From assembly GCF_009834545.1 (NCBI RefSeq), contig NZ_CP019427.1, positions 2,176,001 through 2,240,000 on the forward strand: a stretch of DNA of 64,000 bases, written 5' to 3'. The translations under genes were made by a program, and so were the position numbers. The DNA comes from Pseudomonas sp. S04 (GTDB lineage Bacteria; Pseudomonadota; Gammaproteobacteria; Pseudomonadales; Pseudomonadaceae). Below, piece by piece: positions 17,741 through 25,337 of the stretch. The notes beneath the pieces were generated by a model that saw only the letters and a list, made by a program, of their open reading frames with translations, ran no database searches and had not been told where the DNA came from. The stretch's first letter is position 1, and every line of letters starts with the position of its first letter.

Positions 17741-18367
17741 ATGCGTCGTTTGCTGATGTTGGTGACCACTGTATGTGCAGTGGGCTCAGGACTTTTCTAT
17801 TGGGTTATGAAGACAGAACTGTTGGATGAGTCGGCGCTGGCGAGCGCCGGTATTGTGCTGCTGCCCAGCCCGCATGTGCTACCAGATGTGCGATTGGCAA
17901 CGGTAGATGGCCAGGCTTTCGACTCAGAATTCTTCGCCGGAAAGTGGACATTGGTACTTTTCGGCTACACCTTTTGCCCAGACATTTGCCCTACTGCCCT
18001 CAGTGAATTGCGGCAGGTGTATCTCGCTCTGCCGCCTGATGCGCGCAAGCTCATGGGGGTAACAATGGTCAGCGTGGATCCGCACCGAGATACACCCGAG
18101 CGTACCCAGCAGTACGTGAGTTTTTTCGACCCAAGCTTCACTGGCATGACCGGCAATCTTGCAGCGGTGCAGCAAGCCTCCAATGACATTGGTCTGCCAT
18201 TTGTGCCAGGGGACATTGATCAGCTTGACTACACAGTCGTACATACCGGAAACCTTGCGCTGATAGATCCAGCAGGCAGGCAGGTCGGTTTTGTCAGAGG
18301 GCCGCTCAGGGTGAAGGAGCTGATTCGGATTCTGCCTGGGCTTTTCGCTCATAGCGTTTCGGAGTGA
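17741..18367 (+). CDS. SCO1/SenC-family copper metallochaperone (copy 1)
   Basis: This is a membrane-anchored thioredoxin-fold protein. From the ATG at 17741 (GGAG 6 bases upstream) it has 208 residues with one N-terminal helix. An upstream in-frame extension to 17588 adds non-homologous sequence and is rejected. The copper site CPDIC (Cys79, Cys83) is in GYTFCPDICPTAL, and the third ligand is the His in YTVVHTGN. The DPHRDTPE motif is typical. Sco reduces or loads the CuA centre of cytochrome c oxidase with PCu(A)C, encoded just upstream. It is the last gene of the operon. Confidence 0.9.
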   Translation: MRRLLMLVTTVCAVGSGLFYWVMKTELLDESALASAGIVLLPSPHVLPDVRLATVDGQAFDSEFFAGKWTLVLFGYTFCPDICPTALSELRQVYLALPPDARKLMGVTMVSVDPHRDTPERTQQYVSFFDPSFTGMTGNLAAVQQASNDIGLPFVPGDIDQLDYTVVHTGNLALIDPAGRQVGFVRGPLRVKELIRILPGLFAHSVSE

Positions 18368-18411
18368 TGCCTAATGTAAGCGTCAGGTGTGGGAGTGATT
18401 TAAAAGGGCGC

Positions 18412-18560
18412 GCGGAGAGGGCGCCTACTCCGTCATTGGACCCGGAGCAGAACTGACCGCCCATGCCGTTGAGTCTGGGTCGGTCATCTGCAAATACTGC
18501 AAATGGACTGAACAGGATGCAGGCGTAGAGCACCCAGGCGCTCAGCGAGCGGTGAGTGTG
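18412..18560 (-). pseudogene. DUF2946 remnant
   Basis: The minus strand encodes HRSLSAWVLYACILFSPFAVF followed by LNGMGGQFCS. It aligns with RSLIAWTLYFCVLF and LNGVGGQFCS of the DUF2946 protein at 21416. No start codon or normal N-terminus remains, and the frame then runs into sequence antisense to the Sco gene. It lies directly downstream of the broken PCu(A)C gene, so the minus operon once ended with a DUF2946 gene. Confidence 0.65.
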
Positions 18561-18581
18561 GACTACTTCAATAGCAACTCG

Positions 18582-19076
18582 TCAATGCATCTTGCTATGT
18601 TCCGGGGCGCCCAAGGCTCGGGCCGGGGCCTCGACCTGGATCGACTGCTTTTCACCCTTGGCGTCTTCGACGGTCAGGGTCAGCGGTACCTTGTCGCCTT
18701 CCTTAACCTGAGCCACCAAATCGATCAGCATCACATGGTAACCGTGAGGGCTCAGGCTGACCGCTTTGCCTGCCGGCAGATCCACCGACTCCACTTGTTG
18801 CATACTCATCACATCGTTTTTCATGCTCGACTCATGAATTTGTACGATCTTGGCCACTGGCGAGGTCGCGCTGATCAGCTTGCTGTCGCTAGTGGCGGTG
18901 AGCGTTATGAACGCCCCGGTCGCTTACTGACCGGCTACCGTTGCCCGAACCCAGGGCTCGCTGATCTTGACCTGGGTTTGCGCCGCGGCCTGTCCTGTTA
19001 GCGTCAGCAGTGACACGCTCAGAAACAGCTGTTTAAGGCGTTGGTTGTTGTTTTTTTTTGCAGGATTAGGGTTCAT
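18582..19076 (-). pseudogene. PCu(A)C copper chaperone with an in-frame nonsense codon
   Basis: From the ATG at 19076 (overlapping the Sco stop by four bases) the frame encodes a signal peptide and KISEPWVRATVAGQ, then TAA at 18924-18926. The same frame then continues with ATGAFITLTATSD, IHESSMKNDVMSMQQV and PHGYHVML, including every residue of the Cu(I) site. Only the single stop (most simply CAA to TAA) interrupts it. Unless it is a sequencing error or is suppressed, the product is a 50-residue fragment. The other PCu(A)C gene at 17088 is intact and could cover for it. Confidence 0.85.
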
Positions 19077-19678
19077 GAACGAACCTCCATGACAGTGAGT
19101 AAATCTTCCGCACATTCCTGTGCGGTCAGTGAAGCGGACAAACTCAAGCGCAGTCTGCCCAGGGAGTCATAGACATAACTGGTGGCAGTATGAGACAGGG
19201 TGTAGGTGTCTCCACTTGGGATTTTTTCATAAAACACACCGAACTCTTTAGCCGTGGCCGCAGTTTGCTCCAAGGTCCCATAGAGCGCCTGGAAGCTGGG
19301 GTCGAAGGCTTTGACGTATGCATCCAAGACCTTGGGCGTATCCCGTTCGGGATCCAGGGTGATGAAGATCACTTGCAGCCGGTCACCGTCACGGCCCATC
19401 AGTTTCTTGATTTTTACCGCCCTGGCCAAGGCGGTAGGGCAGACCGCCGGGCACTGGGTGAAGCCGAAGAAGATCATCACCACCACGCCTCTATAGTTGG
19501 TGAGCATCCGTGTTTCACCTTGTGGATCCTTGAGCTTGAAAGAGCGGCCCATGATCGTGTTGCTGAGATCCTTTGCGTATTTGAAGGACGGCTTGTTGCT
19601 GTCACATCCCGTCAACAGGCCCAGTCCAAGCACGCTCAGGCTGCCAAGTACTGCGCGCCGTGAAAATACCGATTTCAT
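19073..19678 (-). CDS. SCO1/SenC-family copper metallochaperone, lipoprotein type (copy 2)
   Basis: This 201-residue protein has an N-terminal RRAVLGSLSVLGLGLLTGC: a twin-arginine pair plus a lipobox (Cys25). It is therefore exported and lipid-anchored, unlike the helix-anchored copy at 17741. The copper site is CPAVC (Cys76, Cys80) in FFGFTQCPAVCPTAL, with the His in YTLSHTATS and the LDPERDTPK motif. Its stop overlaps the start of the PCu(A)C pseudogene, and it follows the di-haem gene by 13 bp. The two Sco proteins are clearly different lineages. Confidence 0.9.
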   Translation of the reverse strand: MKSVFSRRAVLGSLSVLGLGLLTGCDSNKPSFKYAKDLSNTIMGRSFKLKDPQGETRMLTNYRGVVVMIFFGFTQCPAVCPTALARAVKIKKLMGRDGDRLQVIFITLDPERDTPKVLDAYVKAFDPSFQALYGTLEQTAATAKEFGVFYEKIPSGDTYTLSHTATSYVYDSLGRLRLSLSASLTAQECAEDLLTVMEVRS

Positions 19679-19691
19679 GGGGGCATCCTTT

Positions 19692-21164
19692 CTACAAAGA
19701 GTTCAAGAAACTGATCAGTGCTTCGCGTTGCGCCTGGTCAAACTGCAGTACAGCGTTACGCGAGCCTCTTGCTTCCCCGCCGTGCCAGATGATGGCTTCC
19801 ATCAGATTTCGCGCGCGCCCGTCATGCAGGTACAAGGTATGCCCGCTGACTTGTTGCGTCAGACCGATGCCCCATAAAGGCGGCGTACGCCACTCATTGC
19901 CGTCAGCCAGGTATTCGCCACGTCCGTCGCCCAACTCATCGCCCATGTCGTGCAATAACAGGTCGGTGTAAGGGTAGATTTTCTGTTGGCTCAACTCGGG
20001 TTCTGCCGCCTCTGCAGTGACATAGGAGGGCACGTGGCAGGTCGCGCATCCGGCTTGGTGAAACAGGGCTTTGCCCCTCAGTATTTGCGGCGTATCCACG
20101 TCTCGGCGCATCGGCACCGCGAGGTTACGTGTATAGAACAGGATGCTGGCCAAGATGCTATCGCTGACCTCAGGGGTGCCACCGTTCAGGGCTTGCTGGC
20201 AGGCGACCTGATACTTCGTGCAGTCGTCCTGGTTCAAAACACGGCTGGTCAGCCCCATGTCGCCGGCAAAGGCATGGGCATTCTGCTGGTTGAGATTGGG
20301 TTGGCCGGCCTTCCAGCCAAAGCGCCCGATGACGGTTTTACCCTGGACGTCATCCCACACCAGGTTGACCTTGCCGCTGACGCGTCGTGAGCTTTCGGCT
20401 TGCTGCACTGCATTGGCGCGGATGTCGTTGTCGCTAATAGCCTCCAGCAAGCCCAGACCGATCATCGGTGGGGCGATGCGGGCTGAGAGTTGGGTCTCTG
20501 GATGCATCGGGCCATAGCCGAGCGAGTCGATGTGCATGTCTGGTTTACGCAGGCTAATCGGGCTGCGGTCGGAAAAAACCATGGGGATCTCGGTGTATTC
20601 GACCCGCACGCTACCTTCAGGCAAGTAGCCTGCTATCGCGGCATCCTGCAGTTGCCCGCCGTAGGTGGGCTCTGGCACCACGCCACCACGCTGTAACTGG
20701 TAGGCGTCCGTGGCGCTGGGCTTGATCGAGAGCCGGACCAACATCGATACCGCGGGGCCGTTGGCACCGGTCGGTGGGTGGCCGCGTCCATCCTTGATGT
20801 GGCAGCTCTGACAGGTGTCGGTATTGAACAGCGGGCCCAGGCCGTCACGTGCGTTCTGTTGCGTGGACGCAACCTTCCAGGGATTGCGGAAAAAGCCGTT
20901 ACCGACAAAAAAATCCATTCGCCTAAGGGGCGACAGGTTGGCAGAGGGCATGGAAAACCCATTACTGTCTGTTTTGTCAACACTGGTCGAACCGCCAGAG
21001 AGCTTTTCACCAGGCTCCGGGGTGGCGAACTCCTCTGACGGCTGGCAGCCGCTTAGGGCGATCCACAATGCACACGCCAGCAGGCCACCGCTGGAGGCAC
21101 GCCAGGGTTTTTGAGTGGTTGGCGAGGCTGTTGGGAAAGTATGCCAAAGGTGCCTTTTGAGCAT
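19692..21164 (-). CDS. Di-haem oxidoreductase (DHOR / thiol oxidoreductase-like) lipoprotein
   Basis: This 490-residue exported protein has lipobox ALSGC (Cys40). It has two c-haem sites, CQSCH at residues 118-122 (followed by IKDGRGHPP) and CATCH in FHQAGCATCHVPSY near residue 375. Its C-terminal half has RNAVLQFDQAQREALISFLNSL, as in the COG3488 group. The family is related to the MauG/peroxidase di-haem proteins; its substrate is not established. It is the first gene of the minus-strand operon di-haem protein - Sco - PCu(A)C - DUF2946 remnant, under the box at 21226-21243. Co-occurrence with Sco and PCu(A)C suggests a redox step in copper-centre assembly. Confidence 0.82.
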   Translation of the reverse strand: MLKRHLWHTFPTASPTTQKPWRASSGGLLACALWIALSGCQPSEEFATPEPGEKLSGGSTSVDKTDSNGFSMPSANLSPLRRMDFFVGNGFFRNPWKVASTQQNARDGLGPLFNTDTCQSCHIKDGRGHPPTGANGPAVSMLVRLSIKPSATDAYQLQRGGVVPEPTYGGQLQDAAIAGYLPEGSVRVEYTEIPMVFSDRSPISLRKPDMHIDSLGYGPMHPETQLSARIAPPMIGLGLLEAISDNDIRANAVQQAESSRRVSGKVNLVWDDVQGKTVIGRFGWKAGQPNLNQQNAHAFAGDMGLTSRVLNQDDCTKYQVACQQALNGGTPEVSDSILASILFYTRNLAVPMRRDVDTPQILRGKALFHQAGCATCHVPSYVTAEAAEPELSQQKIYPYTDLLLHDMGDELGDGRGEYLADGNEWRTPPLWGIGLTQQVSGHTLYLHDGRARNLMEAIIWHGGEARGSRNAVLQFDQAQREALISFLNSL

Positions 21165-21195
21165 TGCTTAAGACCGGGCCGCAGGAAGGGCCGTA

Positions 21196-21243
21196 AGTCT
21201 AACGACGCTATTTATTCTTAATAACCTGCGACATTCTGGCACA
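21196..21243 (-). promoter_or_regulatory. Regulon box and -10 for the di-haem/Sco/PCu(A)C operon
   Basis: On the minus strand the box is TGTGCCAGAATGTCGCAG (21226-21243). The hexamer TAGACT (21196-21201) starts 25 bases after the box end and lies 32 bp before the gene start at 21164. Confidence 0.7.
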
Positions 21244-21285
21244 CCTGTGATGTGCCGCTCGCGAGCGTTGGCTCTGTTGTCGGGG

Positions 21286-21303
21286 TGTGGCAGGTTGTCG
21301 CAG
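21286..21303 (+). promoter_or_regulatory. Regulon box upstream of the DUF2946 gene at 21416
   Basis: It reads TGTGGCAGGTTGTCGCAG, the closest copy to the consensus. No TAnnnT hexamer is found 24-25 bases downstream (the region is GC-rich). It may therefore use a different spacing, or mainly assist the divergent box 60 bp away. Confidence 0.6.
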
Positions 21304-21415
21304 GATGGGTTGCCCTGATAGGGCGCCGCCCCTGATGGCCGATGCTTTGTGTAGCAGTTTACGCGACCCTAATCGCGCTTCAATCCACGTGCTGTTCGGT
21401 GTTAGAGTCGTCGCC

Positions 21416-21799
21416 ATGAAACTGACCCGCTCAGACCGCTCGCTCATTGCATGGACGTTATATTTTTGCGTCCTGTTCAATGTGTTCGCCTGCGGGTTGG
21501 CTCATGGGCAGATGATGGGCCTGGAGCTCAATGGTGTAGGCGGGCAGTTCTGCTCGTCCCTAGGCAGCCCTGCACCGGCATCGAAAACGGATCTCACCGA
21601 TCTGTCCGTCAGTGGTTGGTCAGGTAGTTTTTCCTGTCCGATCTGCTCGGCCTTGACCTTAAGCATTGCCTTGCTGTTTTGTCTTGGCTGGTTACTGCGC
21701 ATTGGCCAAGTACGCCGGCCTGACCGCGAACAACGCTGCAAAGCCCCCCCTCGTTATTCCTGGCCCTCTGCCAACCCTCGTGCATCCCCTCTGATCTGA
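21416..21799 (+). CDS. DUF2946-family protein (copy 2)
   Basis: From the ATG at 21416 this is a 127-residue protein: MKLTRSDRSLIAWTLYFCVLFNVFACGLAHGQM, then LNGVGGQFCSSLG, a hydrophobic segment SGSFSCPICSALTLSIALLFCLGWLL, and the end WPSANPRASPLI. Upstream in-frame codons to 21287 add no homologous sequence and overlap the regulatory box. The cysteine-rich CPIC motif just before the second helix could bind metal; this is inference. It is divergent from the di-haem operon and is followed by a third DUF2946 gene. Confidence 0.75.
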   Translation: MKLTRSDRSLIAWTLYFCVLFNVFACGLAHGQMMGLELNGVGGQFCSSLGSPAPASKTDLTDLSVSGWSGSFSCPICSALTLSIALLFCLGWLLRIGQVRRPDREQRCKAPPRYSWPSANPRASPLI

Positions 21800-21993
21800 C
21801 CTATGTAAACGGTTAGCTGTAATTAGCTAAACACCGCTTGTTTGCTGCCGCCCGTTTTTTACTCTTACTATGCAGGTGTGAGCGGGCAGTCGCTATTCAA
21901 TAGTGATTATTCAGAGCGTTGCCGTATGCCTTTCTTGTGTTGCCTGCTGACAGTGCGCCTTGGCGCAATGTGTTATCTGAGCGGGCTGGCCTG

Positions 21994-22392
21994 ATGCGCT
22001 GGGGTGGAATGAGTCGCGCCAGCCATCAGAATGCCTGGGTCGCAGCGTTCTTGGCGATTGTACTCAAACTCATGGCGCTGCCGATGGCCAGCGCCTTTGG
22101 CACTCTGAGCCTGGAGCAGTTGCTGACGGGCAGCTTTTGCTCGTCGGGTGGCGTGCAGCAAGTCTCGCTCACGCTGGAAAAAAAAGAGCCATCGCTCTCC
22201 GCCAAGGCGGATCAAGCCCATTGCTGTTGTTCCCAGTCCGTCGGTGCAGTACCGATTCCGGCGCAAGCGCTCGCGGTGCCAGAATTTATCGCCGCGTTCG
22301 TGTTGCGGCCGACCGAACCCTTGCGCTGGCTCTCGCCCCGAAGCCGCTGGCCATCGATCAACCCTAGAGCCTCTCCAGCACCTTATGTATGA
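21994..22392 (+). CDS. DUF2946-like protein (copy 3)
   Basis: This is a protein of about 132 residues starting at ATG 21994 (or 22009, MSRASHQNAW). The N-terminal hydrophobic helix (NAWVAAFLAIVLKLMALPMASAFG) is followed by LLTGSFCSSGG, a triple cysteine motif HCCCSQS, and the tail WPSINPRASPAPYV, the same WPxxNPRASP ending seen in copies 1 and 2. The central hydrophobic segment is weaker than in the others. The His/Cys cluster suggests metal binding. It is on the same strand as copy 2, separated by 195 bp, with no obvious promoter of its own. Confidence 0.68.
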   Translation: MRWGGMSRASHQNAWVAAFLAIVLKLMALPMASAFGTLSLEQLLTGSFCSSGGVQQVSLTLEKKEPSLSAKADQAHCCCSQSVGAVPIPAQALAVPEFIAAFVLRPTEPLRWLSPRSRWPSINPRASPAPYV

Positions 22393-22605
22393 CCGCGTTT
22401 ATCTAAGCCCTCTCTTGCCGGTGGTAACGCAGGCATCGTCGATGCATTCCGGGGGGCTCCACGGTTAAAGGTGACATTGGAGAAGCACAAAAATGGCTCA
22501 TGTATGTGAAAGTCTGAATCGCCTGTTAATGCCAGGTTTTGCAGCGCCTGATGACTTAAAACGCAATTCGACACGAACAGCGAAACCGATTAGCTGGAGG
22601 TCACT

Positions 22606-23187
22606 ATGCGCGTGCTAGCCGTTCCATCCGGTGTGTCTCGATTGCTTAGCAAATCTTCGCGGCTACGCACTCAGGGCGAGCTTTTACTGCCCTTTCCGGA
22701 TTACCCCGGCAACGCGCGCAGCTTCGTGCACCTCGATACCAGGCTGCTGCCTTACTGGCATACCTTGTTCGATGTGTGCCCGGGCTTACTCAAGCTCGAT
22801 CCGCCCGACGGCCTGAATATATTTCGCGGTTTCATGACCTGGGCCTATCGCAATCACCCACCGCTGAACTGGACCTATTACCTGAGCGTGTGTCGCTGGC
22901 TGCTGGGCTCCAAGTATCAGGCACGGATTAATGAGGAGCATATCGAGGCCTTTATGAGTGCTGCCGCGGCACGCTGGGTCAACAGCGATGACAGCCAGGC
23001 ACGAGGGTTGGTACTGGCCTGGCAAGACTCGCCTGAGAGGGTGTTCGATTGGAAGTTGGCGCCGCGTCTTGTGGCCGGGTATGAATCTGATCTGGAGGAG
23101 CTTCCGCCAGTACCTTGGGACTTTGCCTGGTGCCCTTTAACCGGAAAAGGCGGTGTCGGGTTTCGCCGGTGGTTGCCGATTCCGTGA
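22606..23187 (+). CDS. Hypothetical protein, 193 residues
   Basis: This is a soluble-looking protein starting MRVLAVPSGVSRLL after a GGAGG ribosome site (22592-22596). It is rich in Trp, Tyr and Pro (LLPYWHTLFDVCPGLLKLDPP, FRGFMTWAYRNHPPLNWTYYLS, PPVPWDFAWCPLTG). No signal peptide, membrane helix or known catalytic motif was recognised. The coding character is convincing: good ribosome site, GC-rich third positions and no competing ORF. It sits between the DUF2946 genes and the bd oxidase operon, so a link to metal or respiration is possible by position only. Confidence 0.65.
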   Translation: MRVLAVPSGVSRLLSKSSRLRTQGELLLPFPDYPGNARSFVHLDTRLLPYWHTLFDVCPGLLKLDPPDGLNIFRGFMTWAYRNHPPLNWTYYLSVCRWLLGSKYQARINEEHIEAFMSAAAARWVNSDDSQARGLVLAWQDSPERVFDWKLAPRLVAGYESDLEELPPVPWDFAWCPLTGKGGVGFRRWLPIP

Positions 23188-23227
23188 TGGAACGTACCCT
23201 GGGAATCCGTCCGCCGAGACTGGTGAT

Positions 23228-23245
23228 CTGCGACAAAACACCACG
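23228..23245 (-). promoter_or_regulatory. Weak regulon box antisense to the 22.6 kb gene
   Basis: On the minus strand it reads CGTGGTGTTTTGTCGCAG. The TTGTCGCAG half is perfect and the other half diverges. It forms an outward pair with 23308-23325 (80 bp between starts). No gene or good -10 lies downstream on the minus strand. Confidence 0.4.
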
Positions 23246-23307
23246 TCTGATCAGGCCTTTATACAAGCGCCGCCAGGCGCGTGGATCGGACCGAAAAGAG
23301 AGGTTTG

Positions 23308-23354
23308 TGCGTCCGTTTGTCGCAGTTGTTGCCTGCAGGCTGCCCACATAAAGT
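23308..23354 (+). promoter_or_regulatory. Regulon box and -10 for the cyd operon
   Basis: The box TGCGTCCGTTTGTCGCAG (23308-23325) matches the type sequence at 14 of 18 positions. The hexamer TAAAGT (23349-23354) starts 24 bases after the box end, the same geometry as the other promoters. A terminator-like hairpin at 23436-23461 lies between it and cydP, so read-through or attenuation would be needed. Confidence 0.55.
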
Positions 23355-23435
23355 GTGCGGGCTTTGAGCGGAGGCAGACACTTCCACGGTAGCTCGAGGC
23401 TTCGCAATTTAACCAGTGCACGTTCTGGTTGCTCC

Positions 23436-23461
23436 GCCCTCTGCCCAGGGGGCTTTTTTTT
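23436..23461 (+). terminator. Terminator or attenuator upstream of cydP
   Basis: GCCCT (23436-23440) can pair with AGGGGGC (23447-23453) with a small bulge, followed by eight T (23454-23461). It stands after the unknown gene at 22606 and after the cyd promoter box. The short leader from the predicted start near 23361 to this point would be about 100 nt. Confidence 0.6.
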
Positions 23462-23573
23462 ATCTGAAAAACCAGGTCATCACTCCAGGGTTAACCCTGG
23501 CTCTTATGAAATGACCGGCTTGCCTTGTGCGCATCACAGGGGCAGGTGATTGGGTCCAGCAGACAGGGGATAC

Positions 23574-23756
23574 ATGATGTTCAAGGATTCACTGAGCAAG
23601 GAAATCACCGCCATCTTGGTGATCAAGCTGTTCATAATTTTACTCATCAAGTTCATCTGGTTTGCGCACCCCACACTTCCAGCCCTCGATACCCAACCCA
23701 TCGTTGAGCGTGTGTTGGGCTCTGGTGAAAAACCATCTGAAGGAGAGCCGAGATGA
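23574..23756 (+). CDS. cydP: Small bd-oxidase subunit CydP
   Basis: This is a protein of about 60 residues with one membrane helix: M(M)[31 protein letters not shown], then a short periplasmic tail. Two adjacent ATG codons (23574, 23577) are possible starts; the second is better spaced from the GGGG ribosome site. This composition matches the putative small oxidase subunit CydP found before cydA in several gamma- and betaproteobacteria. Its TGA overlaps the ATG of cydA (ATGA at 23753-23756). It probably stabilises the oxidase. Confidence 0.75.
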   Translation: MMFKDSLSKEITAILVIKLFIILLIKFIWFAHPTLPALDTQPIVERVLGSGEKPSEGEPR

Positions 23757-25327
23757 TCTCGGAAAGCGTTGTTGATCTATCGCGCTTGCAATTTGCAATG
23801 ACCGCGCTCTATCACTTTCTATTTGTGCCGCTGACGCTGGGGTTGTCAGTGATCCTGGCAATTATGGAGTCGGTCTACGTAATGACCGGAAAAGAAGTCT
23901 ACAAAGACATGGTTAAGTTCTGGGGCAAGTTGTTTGGTATCAACTTTGCCCTCGGCGTGACCACTGGCCTGACTATGGAGTTTCAGTTCGGCACTAACTG
24001 GGCGTATTACTCACATTACGTCGGGGATATTTTCGGAGCGCCACTCGCTATTGAGGGCTTGATGGCGTTCTTTCTCGAGTCGACGTTTATCGGCTTGTTT
24101 TTCTTCGGCTGGGATCGGCTGTCGCGACGTCAACACCTGGCGGTAACTTGGTTGGTGGCACTGGGCTCAAATCTATCGGCGTTGTGGATTCTGATTGCCA
24201 ACGGTTGGATGCAAAACCCAGTGGGGGCCGAATTCAACATTGAAACCATGCGCATGGAGTTAGTGAGTTTCAGCGCACTGCTGTTCAACCCTGTGGCCCA
24301 GGTCAAGTTTGTACACACCGTGGCTTCGGGTTATGTCACGGGCGCTGTGTTCGTGTTGGCCATCTCTAGCTTTTATTTGCTGAAAAAGCGCGATCAGGGT
24401 TTTGCCCGGCGTTCATTTGCCATTGCATCGGCGTTTGGCCTAGCGGCTATTGCATCGGTGATAGTGCTCGGCGATGAGTCTGGTTACGAGATCGGTGATG
24501 TGCAAAAAACCAAGCTGGCGGCCATTGAAGCCGAATGGCACACCGAACCTGCACCGGCAGCGTTCACCTTGTTCGGGCTACCCAACCGCGAAACCATGCA
24601 AACAGACTACGCGGTAAAAGTACCGTATCTGTTGGGGCTGATTGCTACCCGCTCGCTGGATAAACATGTCACCGGTATCAGCGATTTGTTGGTGCAGCAC
24701 GAGGTGCGGATTCGTAACGGCATGATCGCTTACGGATTGTTGGAACAAGTTCGTGGTGGCGACAAGTCAGCAACCACCTTGGCTGCGTTTGATGCGGTCA
24801 AGCAGGACCTGGGTTACGGCCTGCTGCTGAAGAAATACACCACCCGTGTGGTGGATGCCAATGCTGAACAGATTCGGCAGGCAGCGCAGGACACCATCCC
24901 TAATGTGTTCAGCCTGTTCTGGAGTTTTCGCCTGATGGTTCTCTCTGGCGTGCTGATGCTGGGCCTGTTTGTCTGCGCGTTCTGGACCTCGGCGCGCAAA
25001 AACGAAGAGCGCAAACCCTGGTTGCTGAAGTGGGCCCTGTGGAGTCTGCCGCTGCCATGGGTAGCGACTCAGACCGGCTGGTTTGTGGCTGAGCACGGTC
25101 GGCAACCCTGGTCGATTGCCGAAGTGCTGCCGACCCATTTGTCCGCCTCCAGCGTGCCCAGTTCGGATGTCTGGGGCTCGCTGCTGGCGCTGGTGGCGTT
25201 CTACAGCGTGCTGCTGGTTATCGAAATGTATCTGATGATCAAGTTTGCCCGGCTTGGCCCAAGTAGTTTGCACACGGGGCGCTACCACTTTGAACAGACG
25301 CTGATCCCACAGCCGGCCCACGCTTGA
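23753..25327 (+). CDS. cydA: Cytochrome bd ubiquinol oxidase subunit I, E. coli type
   Basis: This 524-residue subunit carries the three haems and oxidises ubiquinol to reduce O2 to water without using copper. The N-terminus [22 protein letters not shown] holds the haem b595 His. [37 protein letters not shown] and [19 protein letters not shown] match E. coli CydA closely. It has the long Q-loop ([18 protein letters not shown] through [11 protein letters not shown]), so it is the E. coli-type CydA and not the short-loop cyanide-insensitive CioA that is the usual Pseudomonas enzyme. The length equals E. coli CydA (522). It is coupled to cydP before it and cydB 10 bp after it. Confidence 0.95.
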   Translation: MISESVVDLSRLQFAMTALYHFLFVPLTLGLSVILAIMESVYVMTGKEVYKDMVKFWGKLFGINFALGVTTGLTMEFQFGTNWAYYSHYVGDIFGAPLAIEGLMAFFLESTFIGLFFFGWDRLSRRQHLAVTWLVALGSNLSALWILIANGWMQNPVGAEFNIETMRMELVSFSALLFNPVAQVKFVHTVASGYVTGAVFVLAISSFYLLKKRDQGFARRSFAIASAFGLAAIASVIVLGDESGYEIGDVQKTKLAAIEAEWHTEPAPAAFTLFGLPNRETMQTDYAVKVPYLLGLIATRSLDKHVTGISDLLVQHEVRIRNGMIAYGLLEQVRGGDKSATTLAAFDAVKQDLGYGLLLKKYTTRVVDANAEQIRQAAQDTIPNVFSLFWSFRLMVLSGVLMLGLFVCAFWTSARKNEERKPWLLKWALWSLPLPWVATQTGWFVAEHGRQPWSIAEVLPTHLSASSVPSSDVWGSLLALVAFYSVLLVIEMYLMIKFARLGPSSLHTGRYHFEQTLIPQPAHA

Positions 25328-25337
25328 GGAAATAAGC

